A DNA stretch of 64,000 nt from assembly GCA_023487645.1 (NCBI GenBank), contig JAMDBX010000002.1:21723-85722 (forward strand), read 5' to 3'. Origin of the DNA: Patescibacteria group bacterium (GTDB lineage: Bacteria; Patescibacteria; Microgenomatia; Daviesbacterales; UBA10151). The position numbers and the translations under genes are program-made. The notes beneath the pieces were generated by a model, which saw only the letters and a program-made list of their open reading frames with translations, had not been told where the DNA came from and ran no database searches. Positions 36,716 to 43,555 of this stretch are shown one piece after another; position 1 is the stretch's first letter; each line of letters starts with the position of its first letter.

Positions 36716-37345
36716 ATGGGTTACGAATATTTTAAAAGATCTATTGATATTATCGGTTCAATTATTGGAATCATCGCTTTATCTCCTGTTATGTTGATAG
36801 CTGCCATCTTTATCAAATTAGATTCTCCGGGACCCATATTTGCCGAAACTCCGATGAGGGTGGGTAAAGACGGAAAGCTTTTCCGAATGTATAAATTCCG
36901 CTCGATGTATATTAACGCTTTGGAAATTTTAGAGAAAAATCCCAAGCTGATGGAAGAATATAAAAAGAATAGTTATAAGTTAATAAATGATCCACGGATA
37001 ACCCGAGTAGGCAAGATTATTCGAAAGTTTTCCATAGATGAATTCCCACAGCTTTTTAATATTTTAAGAGGAGAAATGAGTTTGGTGGGTCCGCGGGCAT
37101 ATTATCCGTTCGAGTTGGAAGAGCAGCAAAAAAAATACCCTCAGTGCCAAAAATTTGTTAAAATAATTATGAATGCCAAACCAGGAGCCACCGGGGTATG
37201 GCAAGTCTCTGGAAGATCAGGAATAAATTTTGACAAGCGGGTAGAAATTGATGCTAAATATGTCCAGAAAAGATCAATTTCTTACGATTTTTGGATTATC
37301 CTCAAGACTGTTCCTGCTGTTATCTCGGGCAAGGGTGCTGTATAG
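36716..37345 (+). CDS. Initiating sugar-1-phosphate transferase (bacterial sugar transferase family)
   Basis: 209 residues. One N-terminal hydrophobic segment (SIDIIGSIIGIIALSPVMLIAAIFIKLDSPGP in two parts) leads into the catalytic core. PIFAETPMRVGKDGKLF, MYKFRSM, IRKFSIDEFPQLFNIL, GEMSLVGPR and KPGATGVWQVSGR are family signatures. It moves sugar-1-phosphate from a nucleotide sugar to undecaprenyl phosphate, the first step of the glycan. It is the short PglC-like form without the N-terminal membrane bundle of WbaP/WcaJ. Confidence 0.92.
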   Translation: MGYEYFKRSIDIIGSIIGIIALSPVMLIAAIFIKLDSPGPIFAETPMRVGKDGKLFRMYKFRSMYINALEILEKNPKLMEEYKKNSYKLINDPRITRVGKIIRKFSIDEFPQLFNILRGEMSLVGPRAYYPFELEEQQKKYPQCQKFVKIIMNAKPGATGVWQVSGRSGINFDKRVEIDAKYVQKRSISYDFWIILKTVPAVISGKGAV

Positions 37346-37361
37346 TCGATATTCTTTAACT

Positions 37362-39254
37362 ATGGCTTTTATAAATTTAAATAAGCAATTAAAAAGCACT
37401 AAATATTCTTCTAAAGGAAATAAAAAGAAATGGGTAGTGAGGCTAGTTATTACCCTTGTTGTTTTATTTGTAGCTATTTATCTTCCGGTAAGAAGTGCCT
37501 ATCAAAACTCCAAGTCGATAATGCAGAATGCGCGTTTTTTATCTGCCGGAGCTAAACAGGAAAATTTGGACCAGATGAAACAAGGTATCACTGCGACTAA
37601 AGCTTCTGTTGATGGTTTGAACGGTTCTTTAAATTGGCTTTTTTGGTTACGCGCTATTCCATTTGTAGGAGGCTATTATAGCGACATGAAGCATTTGGTT
37701 TCCGCAGCTTCTGATGAATTGGAGGCGGCACAAATTATCACCGATTCCCTAACGCCTTACAAGGATGAACTGGGATTAACAGGACAGGCCACTGCCGGAC
37801 AGGATAGGGTAGCCCAGGCAGTGAAAATCTTAGATAAGGTGTTGCCGAATGTGGATAAGGTTGAACCACAGTTAAGAAAAGCCAGGGACGAGGTTGCGGA
37901 TATAGATACCGGTAAGTATCCAGAGAAATTTGGTTCCACATCGGTAAGAAGCAGAATGGAAGAGGCGAAGAATTTTATTATCGGTGCCCATATCGCCATT
38001 ACAGATAACAAACAACTGATTCAGGAAGCCCCTTCTATTTTAGGGGCTAAAGGTTCTAAAAATTACCTTCTTCTCTTTCAGAATGATAAGGAGCTTCGGG
38101 CTACCGGCGGGTTTATTACCGCTTATGCTTTCTTAAAGATTGACCAGGGCCATTTATCGACTACTTCCTCGGATGATATTTATCGGCTTGATGAAAGGTT
38201 GCTGAAAGCCTGCCAAAGTAGAATTTGTCCACTTGCCCCTCCAGCCCCGATTGTTAAATATTTACCGGAAGCAGACGGTAAGCCTCGGACAGCCTGGTCG
38301 ATGAGGGATTCCAATCTTTCTCCTGATTTTCCAACCTCGGCAAAAGAGTTTGAAAATATGTATTCCATGCTTGGTGATGGGACTTCCTTTGACGGCATTA
38401 TCACTATTGATACACAGGTGGTAGAGGAGCTTATTGCATTAACTGGGCCAATTGATGTTTTCGGGACTACTTACAGTGCTAATACGGACCCTAGGTGTAA
38501 CTGTGCCAATGTTATCTACGAGCTTGAACACTACGCAGAGATTGCCTCCAAAGGTGAGGCTGATAGGAAAGCTGTTTTGGGAACGCTGATGCAGCAATTA
38601 TTAGCCAAGCTACTCGGTTCCGGTACGGATAAACTGCCTGATTTTATTAATACCGGCATCCAATTGGCATCTGATAAACATATCATGCTTTATATGCATG
38701 ATCCTCAGGCCCAACAGGCCCTTTCCCAGGTTAATTGGACAGGGGAGATCAAACAAACTGATGGTGATTATTTACATATTAATGATTCAAATTTTGCCGG
38801 AGGCAAGTCAAACCTATATGTGGAAGAGAAAGTAACTTATAACATCAAAGTTGATTCCCAGGGCAAGACAACTAATACAGTTACCATTGAATATAAAAAT
38901 CCTCAGCCCTTTAATACTTGGTTAAACGGGATTTTGAGGGATTATGTCAGACTGTATGTGCCAAAAGGAAGCACTTTAGTCTCTTCAAAAGGCTCTGATG
39001 AAAAGGTTAACACCCAGGGGGATGAGGACTTAAATAAAACCTATTTTGAGGCTTTCATTACAGTTCGGCCACAAAATTCCCGGGTACTTTCTTTTGAATA
39101 TACTTTGCCTAATAAGATCACTGATAAAAAATATCCTCTTTTGATACAAAAGCAACCAGGAGCTAAAGACTATCAATATATCGTCAAAATAAATGGTTCC
39201 ACTAAAGCTGAATTTGACCTAACCTCGGATAAACAGTTCAACCTTTCTTTCTAA
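37362..39254 (+). CDS. DUF4012 domain-containing membrane-anchored protein
   Basis: 630 residues. A lysine-rich start is followed by one membrane helix (VVRLVITLVVLFVAIYLPVRSAY). A helical stretch of about 170 residues comes next, then the DUF4012 domain: NYLLLFQNDKELRATGGFITAYAFLKIDQG is its signature. The rest is beta-rich and probably extracytoplasmic. The family is common in Patescibacteria and Actinobacteria and often lies next to polysaccharide genes; its role is not established. The ATG at 37362 is used, because the frame further up overlaps the sugar transferase gene by over 90 bases. Confidence 0.85.
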   Translation: MAFINLNKQLKSTKYSSKGNKKKWVVRLVITLVVLFVAIYLPVRSAYQNSKSIMQNARFLSAGAKQENLDQMKQGITATKASVDGLNGSLNWLFWLRAIPFVGGYYSDMKHLVSAASDELEAAQIITDSLTPYKDELGLTGQATAGQDRVAQAVKILDKVLPNVDKVEPQLRKARDEVADIDTGKYPEKFGSTSVRSRMEEAKNFIIGAHIAITDNKQLIQEAPSILGAKGSKNYLLLFQNDKELRATGGFITAYAFLKIDQGHLSTTSSDDIYRLDERLLKACQSRICPLAPPAPIVKYLPEADGKPRTAWSMRDSNLSPDFPTSAKEFENMYSMLGDGTSFDGIITIDTQVVEELIALTGPIDVFGTTYSANTDPRCNCANVIYELEHYAEIASKGEADRKAVLGTLMQQLLAKLLGSGTDKLPDFINTGIQLASDKHIMLYMHDPQAQQALSQVNWTGEIKQTDGDYLHINDSNFAGGKSNLYVEEKVTYNIKVDSQGKTTNTVTIEYKNPQPFNTWLNGILRDYVRLYVPKGSTLVSSKGSDEKVNTQGDEDLNKTYFEAFITVRPQNSRVLSFEYTLPNKITDKKYPLLIQKQPGAKDYQYIVKINGSTKAEFDLTSDKQFNLSF

Positions 39255-39298
39255 TTGTTTTTAAACTTAAATATCTAAAGTCCTTTAAAACTTCATAG

Positions 39299-39304
39299 TA
39301 TAAT
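39299..39304 (+). promoter_or_regulatory. -10 box of recO
   Basis: Perfect TATAAT that overlaps the upstream candidate ATG at 39303 and lies exactly 7 bases before the ATG at 39312. This favours the later start. Confidence 0.5.
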
Positions 39305-39311
39305 GCCATGT

Positions 39312-39974
39312 ATGCCTGTATTTAGTACTGAAGGGATTATTGTAAAAAGGAGTAATTTTGGGGAGGCAGATAGAATATTGACTATTGTTACTCCTTTTAA
39401 GGGAAAGATTAAGGTTATTGCCAAAGGAGTCAGAAGGATTACTTCCAGACGCGGTGGTAATGTTGAGCTTTTAAATCACGTAAAGTTGCAGATTTTTCAA
39501 GGTAAAGCCGTGCCTGTCGGTAGGCAGGGTTTGGATATCTTGACCGAAGCCGAAAGCCTGGAAACTTTTCCCAAAATCAAGGGCGAACTTATTTTATCTG
39601 CTTATGGATCCCATATTGCCGAGCTTGCCGACCGACTGCTTCCCGAGGAACAAACTAATCCCCAAGCCTATAACCTCTTAGTTGTAGTTTTGAGTTTGCT
39701 GGAAAATAATCCGAGACAGATTTTTATCCGAAGCTTTGAGGTTAAGCTTTTGACCGTTTTAGGCTTTTGGTCTTTGGATGAAGTTGATACCTCACCTCAG
39801 GTGAAAGAAATTTTACAAAAACTACAGGTTTTAAGCTGGGAAGAGATAGAAAAAATGGATATCAACAAACAACAGGCTCTGGAACTGGAAAGGATACTGC
39901 GCTATTATATAGAGAAGATTTTGGAATCACCTTTAAAAAGTGTTGAGGTGATTAAAAAATTAAAAGAGGTTTAA
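39312..39974 (+). CDS. recO: DNA repair protein RecO
   Basis: 220 residues. The N-terminal OB-fold reads FSTEGIIVKRSNFGEADRILTIVTPFKGKI, and the LDILTEAESLETFP stretch is the usual hinge to the helical domain. RecO loads RecA onto SSB-coated DNA together with RecR. The zinc-site cysteines of some RecO proteins are absent. Residues 67-73 (VPVGRQG) look inserted into the OB-fold and are encoded by a palindrome (39513-39528). The start at 39312 is preferred over 39303 because of the promoter position. glyS follows after 2 bases. Confidence 0.88.
   Translation: MPVFSTEGIIVKRSNFGEADRILTIVTPFKGKIKVIAKGVRRITSRRGGNVELLNHVKLQIFQGKAVPVGRQGLDILTEAESLETFPKIKGELILSAYGSHIAELADRLLPEEQTNPQAYNLLVVVLSLLENNPRQIFIRSFEVKLLTVLGFWSLDEVDTSPQVKEILQKLQVLSWEEIEKMDINKQQALELERILRYYIEKILESPLKSVEVIKKLKEV
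39511..39528. repeat. In-frame palindromic insertion in recO
   Basis: TGCCTGTCGGTAGGCAGG contains two nested inverted repeats: TGCCT/AGGCA with a 6-base loop and CCTG/CAGG with an 8-base loop. It encodes part of VPVGRQG, which interrupts the otherwise recognisable RecO sequence between FQGK and LDILTEAE. Confidence 0.6.
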
Positions 39975-39976
39975 AG

Positions 39977-41296
39977 ATGGAAAGTAATGGAAATTTATTA
40001 GAAAAAATTGTGGCTTTGTGCAAAAGGCGGGGGTTTATTTACCCAGGTTCGGAGATTTATGGTGGCTTGGCCGGAACTTGGGATTATGGTCCATTAGGCA
40101 CTGAACTGAAACGTAATATTAAAAACCAGTGGTGGAAGGATGCAGTACAACTTCGGGAAGATATTGTAGGTTTGGATGCGGCTATTATGATGAATCCCCG
40201 GGTTTGGGAGGCTTCCGGACATGTGGAGGCCTTTACCGATCCTCTGGTAGAGTGCCGGATTGATCATGAAAGATTGCGCGCCGATCACGAGGATGAAATT
40301 GCCGCCCATGAAAAAAAACACCACCCAGGCAAAAGTGACTGGACCGAGCCACAAAAGTTTAATTTATTGGTTAAAGCTTATTTGGGAGTAATTGAAGGCA
40401 GACAGCAGGAAATATTCCTCCGAGGAGAAATAACCCAGGGCGTACATGTTAATTTTAAAAATGTAGTTGATTCTACAAGGATAAAGATTCCTTTTGGGAT
40501 TGCCCAAGTAGGTAAAGCTTTCCGTAATGAGATTACCCCGGGTAATTTTACTTTTAGGTCTCGGGAATTCGAGCAGATGGAAGTGCAGTATTATGTTAAA
40601 CCTGAGGAAAAAGAGAGCATGGAATGGTTCGAATATTGGAAAAAGTATTGGATGGACTGGTATATGGGCCTGGGTATCAGAAAAGAAAATATGAGGTTTG
40701 AAGACCATAAACCGGAAGAGCGGGCCCATTATGCCCGGGCAGCTACGGATATACAATATAATGCCCCTTGGGGATGGGCTGAGTTTATGGGAATCCATCA
40801 CCGGGGGGATTGGGACTTATCAAGACATGAAAAATTTAGCAGCCAGAATATGAAATATAAAGATCAGGTGAGCGGGGAAGAGTATACACCCTGGGATATT
40901 GAATCATCCATGGGGGTTGACAGGTCATTACTTTTTTTCTTAATTGATGCTTACAATGAGGAAGAGGGTCGGACTTTCTTAAAGCTACATCCAAAACTGG
41001 CTCCTTACAAGGCAGCTGTTTTTCCGCTTTTGGCCAACAAGCCTGAGCTGGTAGAAAAGGCTAAAAAAATCTATATTGACCTGAAGAAAGATTTTATGGT
41101 AGCGTGGGATGAACGGGGAAATATTGGGAAAAGGTATGCCTCCCAGGATGAGGCCGGAACCCCATTTTGCATTACTGTTGATTTTCAAAGCCTGGAAGAT
41201 GAGATGGTGACAGTACGGGACCGGGATAGTGCTAAACAAGAAAGAGTAAAAATAGAGGATTTAAACAAATATATTTTTGATAAAATAAATGTGTAA
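39977..41296 (+). CDS. glyS: Glycyl-tRNA synthetase (alpha2 type)
   Basis: 439 residues, class II. KRRGFIYPGSEIYGGLAGTWDYGPLG is the N-terminal signature. GIAQVGKAFRNEITPGNFTFRSREFEQME is motif 2. IESSMGVDRSLL is motif 3, with the Ser and Glu typical of the glycine pocket, and the C-terminal anticodon domain is of the HGTP type. This is the dimeric form rather than the alpha2beta2 form. A GAGGT site within the end of recO precedes the ATG. The 3' end overlaps the next small gene by 8 bases. Confidence 0.94.
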   Translation: MESNGNLLEKIVALCKRRGFIYPGSEIYGGLAGTWDYGPLGTELKRNIKNQWWKDAVQLREDIVGLDAAIMMNPRVWEASGHVEAFTDPLVECRIDHERLRADHEDEIAAHEKKHHPGKSDWTEPQKFNLLVKAYLGVIEGRQQEIFLRGEITQGVHVNFKNVVDSTRIKIPFGIAQVGKAFRNEITPGNFTFRSREFEQMEVQYYVKPEEKESMEWFEYWKKYWMDWYMGLGIRKENMRFEDHKPEERAHYARAATDIQYNAPWGWAEFMGIHHRGDWDLSRHEKFSSQNMKYKDQVSGEEYTPWDIESSMGVDRSLLFFLIDAYNEEEGRTFLKLHPKLAPYKAAVFPLLANKPELVEKAKKIYIDLKKDFMVAWDERGNIGKRYASQDEAGTPFCITVDFQSLEDEMVTVRDRDSAKQERVKIEDLNKYIFDKINV

Positions 41297-41627
41297 CGAG
41301 CTGGAAAATTCCGTAAAAGCATTTGAAACCTTTGTTGGAGAAGTAGAGAGTCCTGTTGTTGTAGCCAACACCGTGAGCTATTGTACCGGGTTCAGTTCTT
41401 TCCAAGAGGCAGAGGCACATATAAGGGAATGTCGATCCCTAACTAGACACAGATGTAATCCTTGTTTAGGCCGGGGTAATTGTCATCCATATACAGCAGA
41501 AGAATTAGCAAAGGTTTTACCTAAGGCACTGTATGCCCCTTTATTTGAGACATTTCCATTTGGAGATAAGAACGGTAATATTTGGCCTGAAATTAAAGTA
41601 ATTGTACCGCTAGATCATGCTCGATAA
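41289..41627 (+). CDS. Small cysteine-rich hypothetical protein
   Basis: 112 residues, family not recognised. Six cysteines: Cys2, one near 32, one near 48, and a C-x2-C-x5-C group (CNPCLGRGNC) near residues 56-65, which with nearby histidines looks like a zinc-binding knuckle. No signal peptide or membrane helix is seen. It overlaps the end of glyS and the start of the next gene, so it is translated from the same message. Confidence 0.6.
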   Translation: MCNELENSVKAFETFVGEVESPVVVANTVSYCTGFSSFQEAEAHIRECRSLTRHRCNPCLGRGNCHPYTAEELAKVLPKALYAPLFETFPFGDKNGNIWPEIKVIVPLDHAR

Positions 41628-42462
41628 TTTTACTAAACACAGACTGAATTTTATTTTAATTGTCGGCATTATTTTTTTCATTGCTGGTGGGTTTTTTGCC
41701 TATCAAAAGTTTTTCAACAAACAAGTTACCCAGGCTGCAGATAGTGATGTCCAGGAAACTGATTTAGCCTTTGATCCGGAAAGGGCTTATGCTTTACTTT
41801 CTCCTAGGCGTGATGGTAATGCCGCTGTGTTAGACCTTAAACGAACGGCCTCTTATCAGCAAATTAGTTATGAGTTGACTTACATGTCCGAAGGTATTGA
41901 CCGGGGAGTAATGGGCAAAATTGATACCAACCAAAAAAGGGGTGAGTATCAGCAGGAAATTTTATTTGGAACCTGCAGCAAAAATATATGCAAATATGAT
42001 ACGGGAGTAGAAAACGGAACCCTAACTTTACATATCAAAAGAGACAACCAAGCTTTTCGGATGGTCACCCAGTGGCATTTACAACAACCGGATGTGGTTT
42101 TGGGGGTTTTAACTTCCGGGGATAACCATTTTACTTATAAAATTGATCCTGATTCTACTGACCTTTCCTTGATTAAATACACTATTATTAATGACTTATC
42201 GGGAATGCCTAAGCTGGAAAGCAATAAAACCGTCGTAGGTAAAGTTTATGCAGTCAACGCTCCTTCTGCCAGAGATTTGCCCGCGGGTACGGTCACGGTT
42301 GAACTTGCAGATAATCCTACCCCAGACAGTAAAATTGCTAAATTTGATGATGCCCAAAATAAATGGGTGGAATATGACACTAAAATTGACGGAAGCAAGT
42401 TAACGGCCAGTGTAGATGGCGGAGGAATATTCGCCGTTTTAACTCCTCAAAAAAGCAACTAA
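41617..42462 (+). CDS. Hypothetical protein with N-terminal membrane anchor
   Basis: 281 residues, family not recognised. A short basic start (KHR) leads into one hydrophobic helix (FILIVGIIFFIAGGFFAYQKFF), then an extracytoplasmic domain with two cysteines (FGTCSKNICKYD) that may form a disulfide. The C-terminal 80 residues are beta-rich (AGTVTVELADNPTPDSKIAKF). Probably a surface or periplasmic-side protein. It overlaps the Cys-rich gene and ends 228 bases before mraZ. Confidence 0.65.
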   Translation: MLDNFTKHRLNFILIVGIIFFIAGGFFAYQKFFNKQVTQAADSDVQETDLAFDPERAYALLSPRRDGNAAVLDLKRTASYQQISYELTYMSEGIDRGVMGKIDTNQKRGEYQQEILFGTCSKNICKYDTGVENGTLTLHIKRDNQAFRMVTQWHLQQPDVVLGVLTSGDNHFTYKIDPDSTDLSLIKYTIINDLSGMPKLESNKTVVGKVYAVNAPSARDLPAGTVTVELADNPTPDSKIAKFDDAQNKWVEYDTKIDGSKLTASVDGGGIFAVLTPQKSN

Positions 42463-42536
42463 TTTAATCAGAAACAAGTTTAGAGATTTTTCACTACGTT
42501 CGGAATAACATTTTGTGGATTTTTTAAAATCGGGTC

Positions 42537-42566
42537 TTGACACGGCCGTGAAAAATGGTTCATTAT
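42537..42566 (+). promoter_or_regulatory. Candidate dcw promoter
   Basis: TTGACA at 42537-42542 and CATTAT at 42561-42566 with an 18-base spacer. The predicted start of transcription is about 42573, right before the leader hairpin. The mraZ leader would be about 118 nt, unlike the near-leaderless genes elsewhere in the window. Confidence 0.5.
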
Positions 42567-42573
42567 GGTTATA

Positions 42574-42621
42574 GATGGTGAAAAAAGGTGGGGACGCACC
42601 AGAACGGTGCATTTTTCCATC
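42574..42621 (+). promoter_or_regulatory. Structured mraZ leader, possible attenuator
   Basis: An outer stem GATGG (42574-42578) with CCATC (42617-42621), A5 with T5, and an inner stem GCACC (42596-42600) with GGTGC (42606-42610) followed by ATTTTT. GGTG at 42587-42590 can instead pair with CACC at 42597-42600, which would block the inner stem. The arrangement resembles a terminator/antiterminator pair. Confidence 0.4.
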
Positions 42622-42690
42622 GATAACTTGATATTACAATCCTAAACTTGAACGAAGTGAATAGTTTGGGACTGCCCAGAAAGATTTTTC

Positions 42691-43095
42691 ATGTTTTTGG
42701 GCGAATATCATACCAAATTTACAGGACACAATAGGATAGTTTTACCAAAAAAGTTCCGAAGTGAACTAAAAGGTAAAAATGAAATAATTTTAAGCCGGGG
42801 TTTTGAGGGTTGTATTTGGGGATTTTCCCCAGAGGATTGGGAAAAGGAGGCTAACAAGCAGATGGAGATACCGGTAACAGAAAAAGAGGCGCGGGATTTA
42901 AGAAGATATTTATTTTCTGCTGCTGAAAGCGTCAAGTTGGATGAGCAGGGAAGGTTTATTATTCCAGGTACGCTCTTAGTCTATGCCAACCTTAAAGATA
43001 ATGTAGTACTTATAGGTGCAGGTGACCATTTCGAAATTTGGAATGAAAAGTCTTGGAAAAATTTGATAACTAATTTAACAAAGGAGGTAGTATGA
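42691..43095 (+). CDS. mraZ: Transcriptional regulator MraZ
   Basis: 134 residues made of two AbrB-like SpoVT domains. The first is FLGEYHTKFTGHNRIVLPKKFR and the second AAESVKLDEQGRFIIPGTLL, each carrying the DxxGR-like motif (the first is altered to GHNR). MraZ binds DNA upstream of its own operon and controls cell-division genes. It is first in the cluster, but rsmH, its normal partner, is not next to it. Its TGA stop overlaps the ATG of a 25-codon ORF. Confidence 0.93.
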   Translation: MFLGEYHTKFTGHNRIVLPKKFRSELKGKNEIILSRGFEGCIWGFSPEDWEKEANKQMEIPVTEKEARDLRRYLFSAAESVKLDEQGRFIIPGTLLVYANLKDNVVLIGAGDHFEIWNEKSWKNLITNLTKEVV

Positions 43096-43169
43096 ACTAT
43101 TTAAAACTTATACAAAAGTTTACCTTACTTAATGCTTTATTAAAGCTTTGGGTATCGCCGGTCAAGTAA
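43092..43169 (+). CDS. 25-residue ORF between mraZ and ftsL
   Basis: ATG at 43092 overlaps the TGA of mraZ (ATGA). AAGGAGG at 43081-43087 is one of the best Shine-Dalgarno sequences in the window. The peptide, starting MNYLKLIQKFTLL and ending VSPVK, is hydrophobic and basic and could form one amphipathic helix. It ends 4 bases before the ftsL-like ATG. It may be a real small protein or a coupling ORF that hands ribosomes to ftsL. Confidence 0.5.
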   Translation: MNYLKLIQKFTLLNALLKLWVSPVK

Positions 43170-43173
43170 CCTT

Positions 43174-43494
43174 ATGAAGCGTTTAAGGCAAGAAGAAAAC
43201 AACAAGCCTAAAAAAAAGGTATGGAAAGCTTTTAAGGTCTTTATAGCTATTTTTTTAGTAGTTTTATTTATAGAGATTTTTATGGCTAACCGTCTTTCAA
43301 CTTATGGTGACAAGATCCAACAATTAAAAGATGCCCAGGCCAGTTTAGAGTTAGAAAACCAAGTTTTGGAAAATCAAATAGCCCGGCAATCTTCATTAAT
43401 CTCTGTTGAGACTAAATCTTCAAAGTTGGGTTTTGAGACTGTTAAAAATTTTGAATATATCAATCCGACTGCTGATATTGCCTCAGCCATGTAA
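43174..43494 (+). CDS. ftsL: FtsL/DivIC-like septum protein
   Basis: 106 residues. A basic cytoplasmic N-terminus (KRLRQEENNKPKKK) is followed by one membrane helix (FKVFIAIFLVVLFIEIFMA). An external coiled coil then runs through QQLKDAQASLELENQVLENQIARQ. This is the bitopic layout of FtsL and DivIC, which bridge FtsQ and FtsW/FtsI. Sequence alone cannot separate FtsL from DivIC; the position before ftsI argues for FtsL. Confidence 0.8.
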   Translation: MKRLRQEENNKPKKKVWKAFKVFIAIFLVVLFIEIFMANRLSTYGDKIQQLKDAQASLELENQVLENQIARQSSLISVETKSSKLGFETVKNFEYINPTADIASAM

Positions 43495-43555
43495 CTGATA
43501 TTTACCCCATAATATTTGCTTGCGCAAAACAGAGACAAAGTTTACGATAACTATA

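Larger units (their letters stand above)
42490..42661. repeat. Inverted 12-mers flanking the dcw promoter region
   Basis: TTCACTACGTTC at 42490-42501 and GAACGAAGTGAA at 42650-42661 are inverted copies with one mismatch. The segment between them holds the candidate dcw promoter and hairpin. May be a degenerate small mobile element or chance. Confidence 0.35.

Noticed and set aside
37248..37361. Longer start for the DUF4012 protein.
   Set aside because: The added 38 residues overlap the sugar transferase coding region and have no conserved features; the ATG at 37362 precedes a typical basic N-terminus and membrane helix.
42463..42690. MraZ boxes (regular TGGGN direct repeats) upstream of mraZ.
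   Set aside because: TGGGG and TTGGG-like pieces occur, but without the regular spacing expected of MraZ sites.
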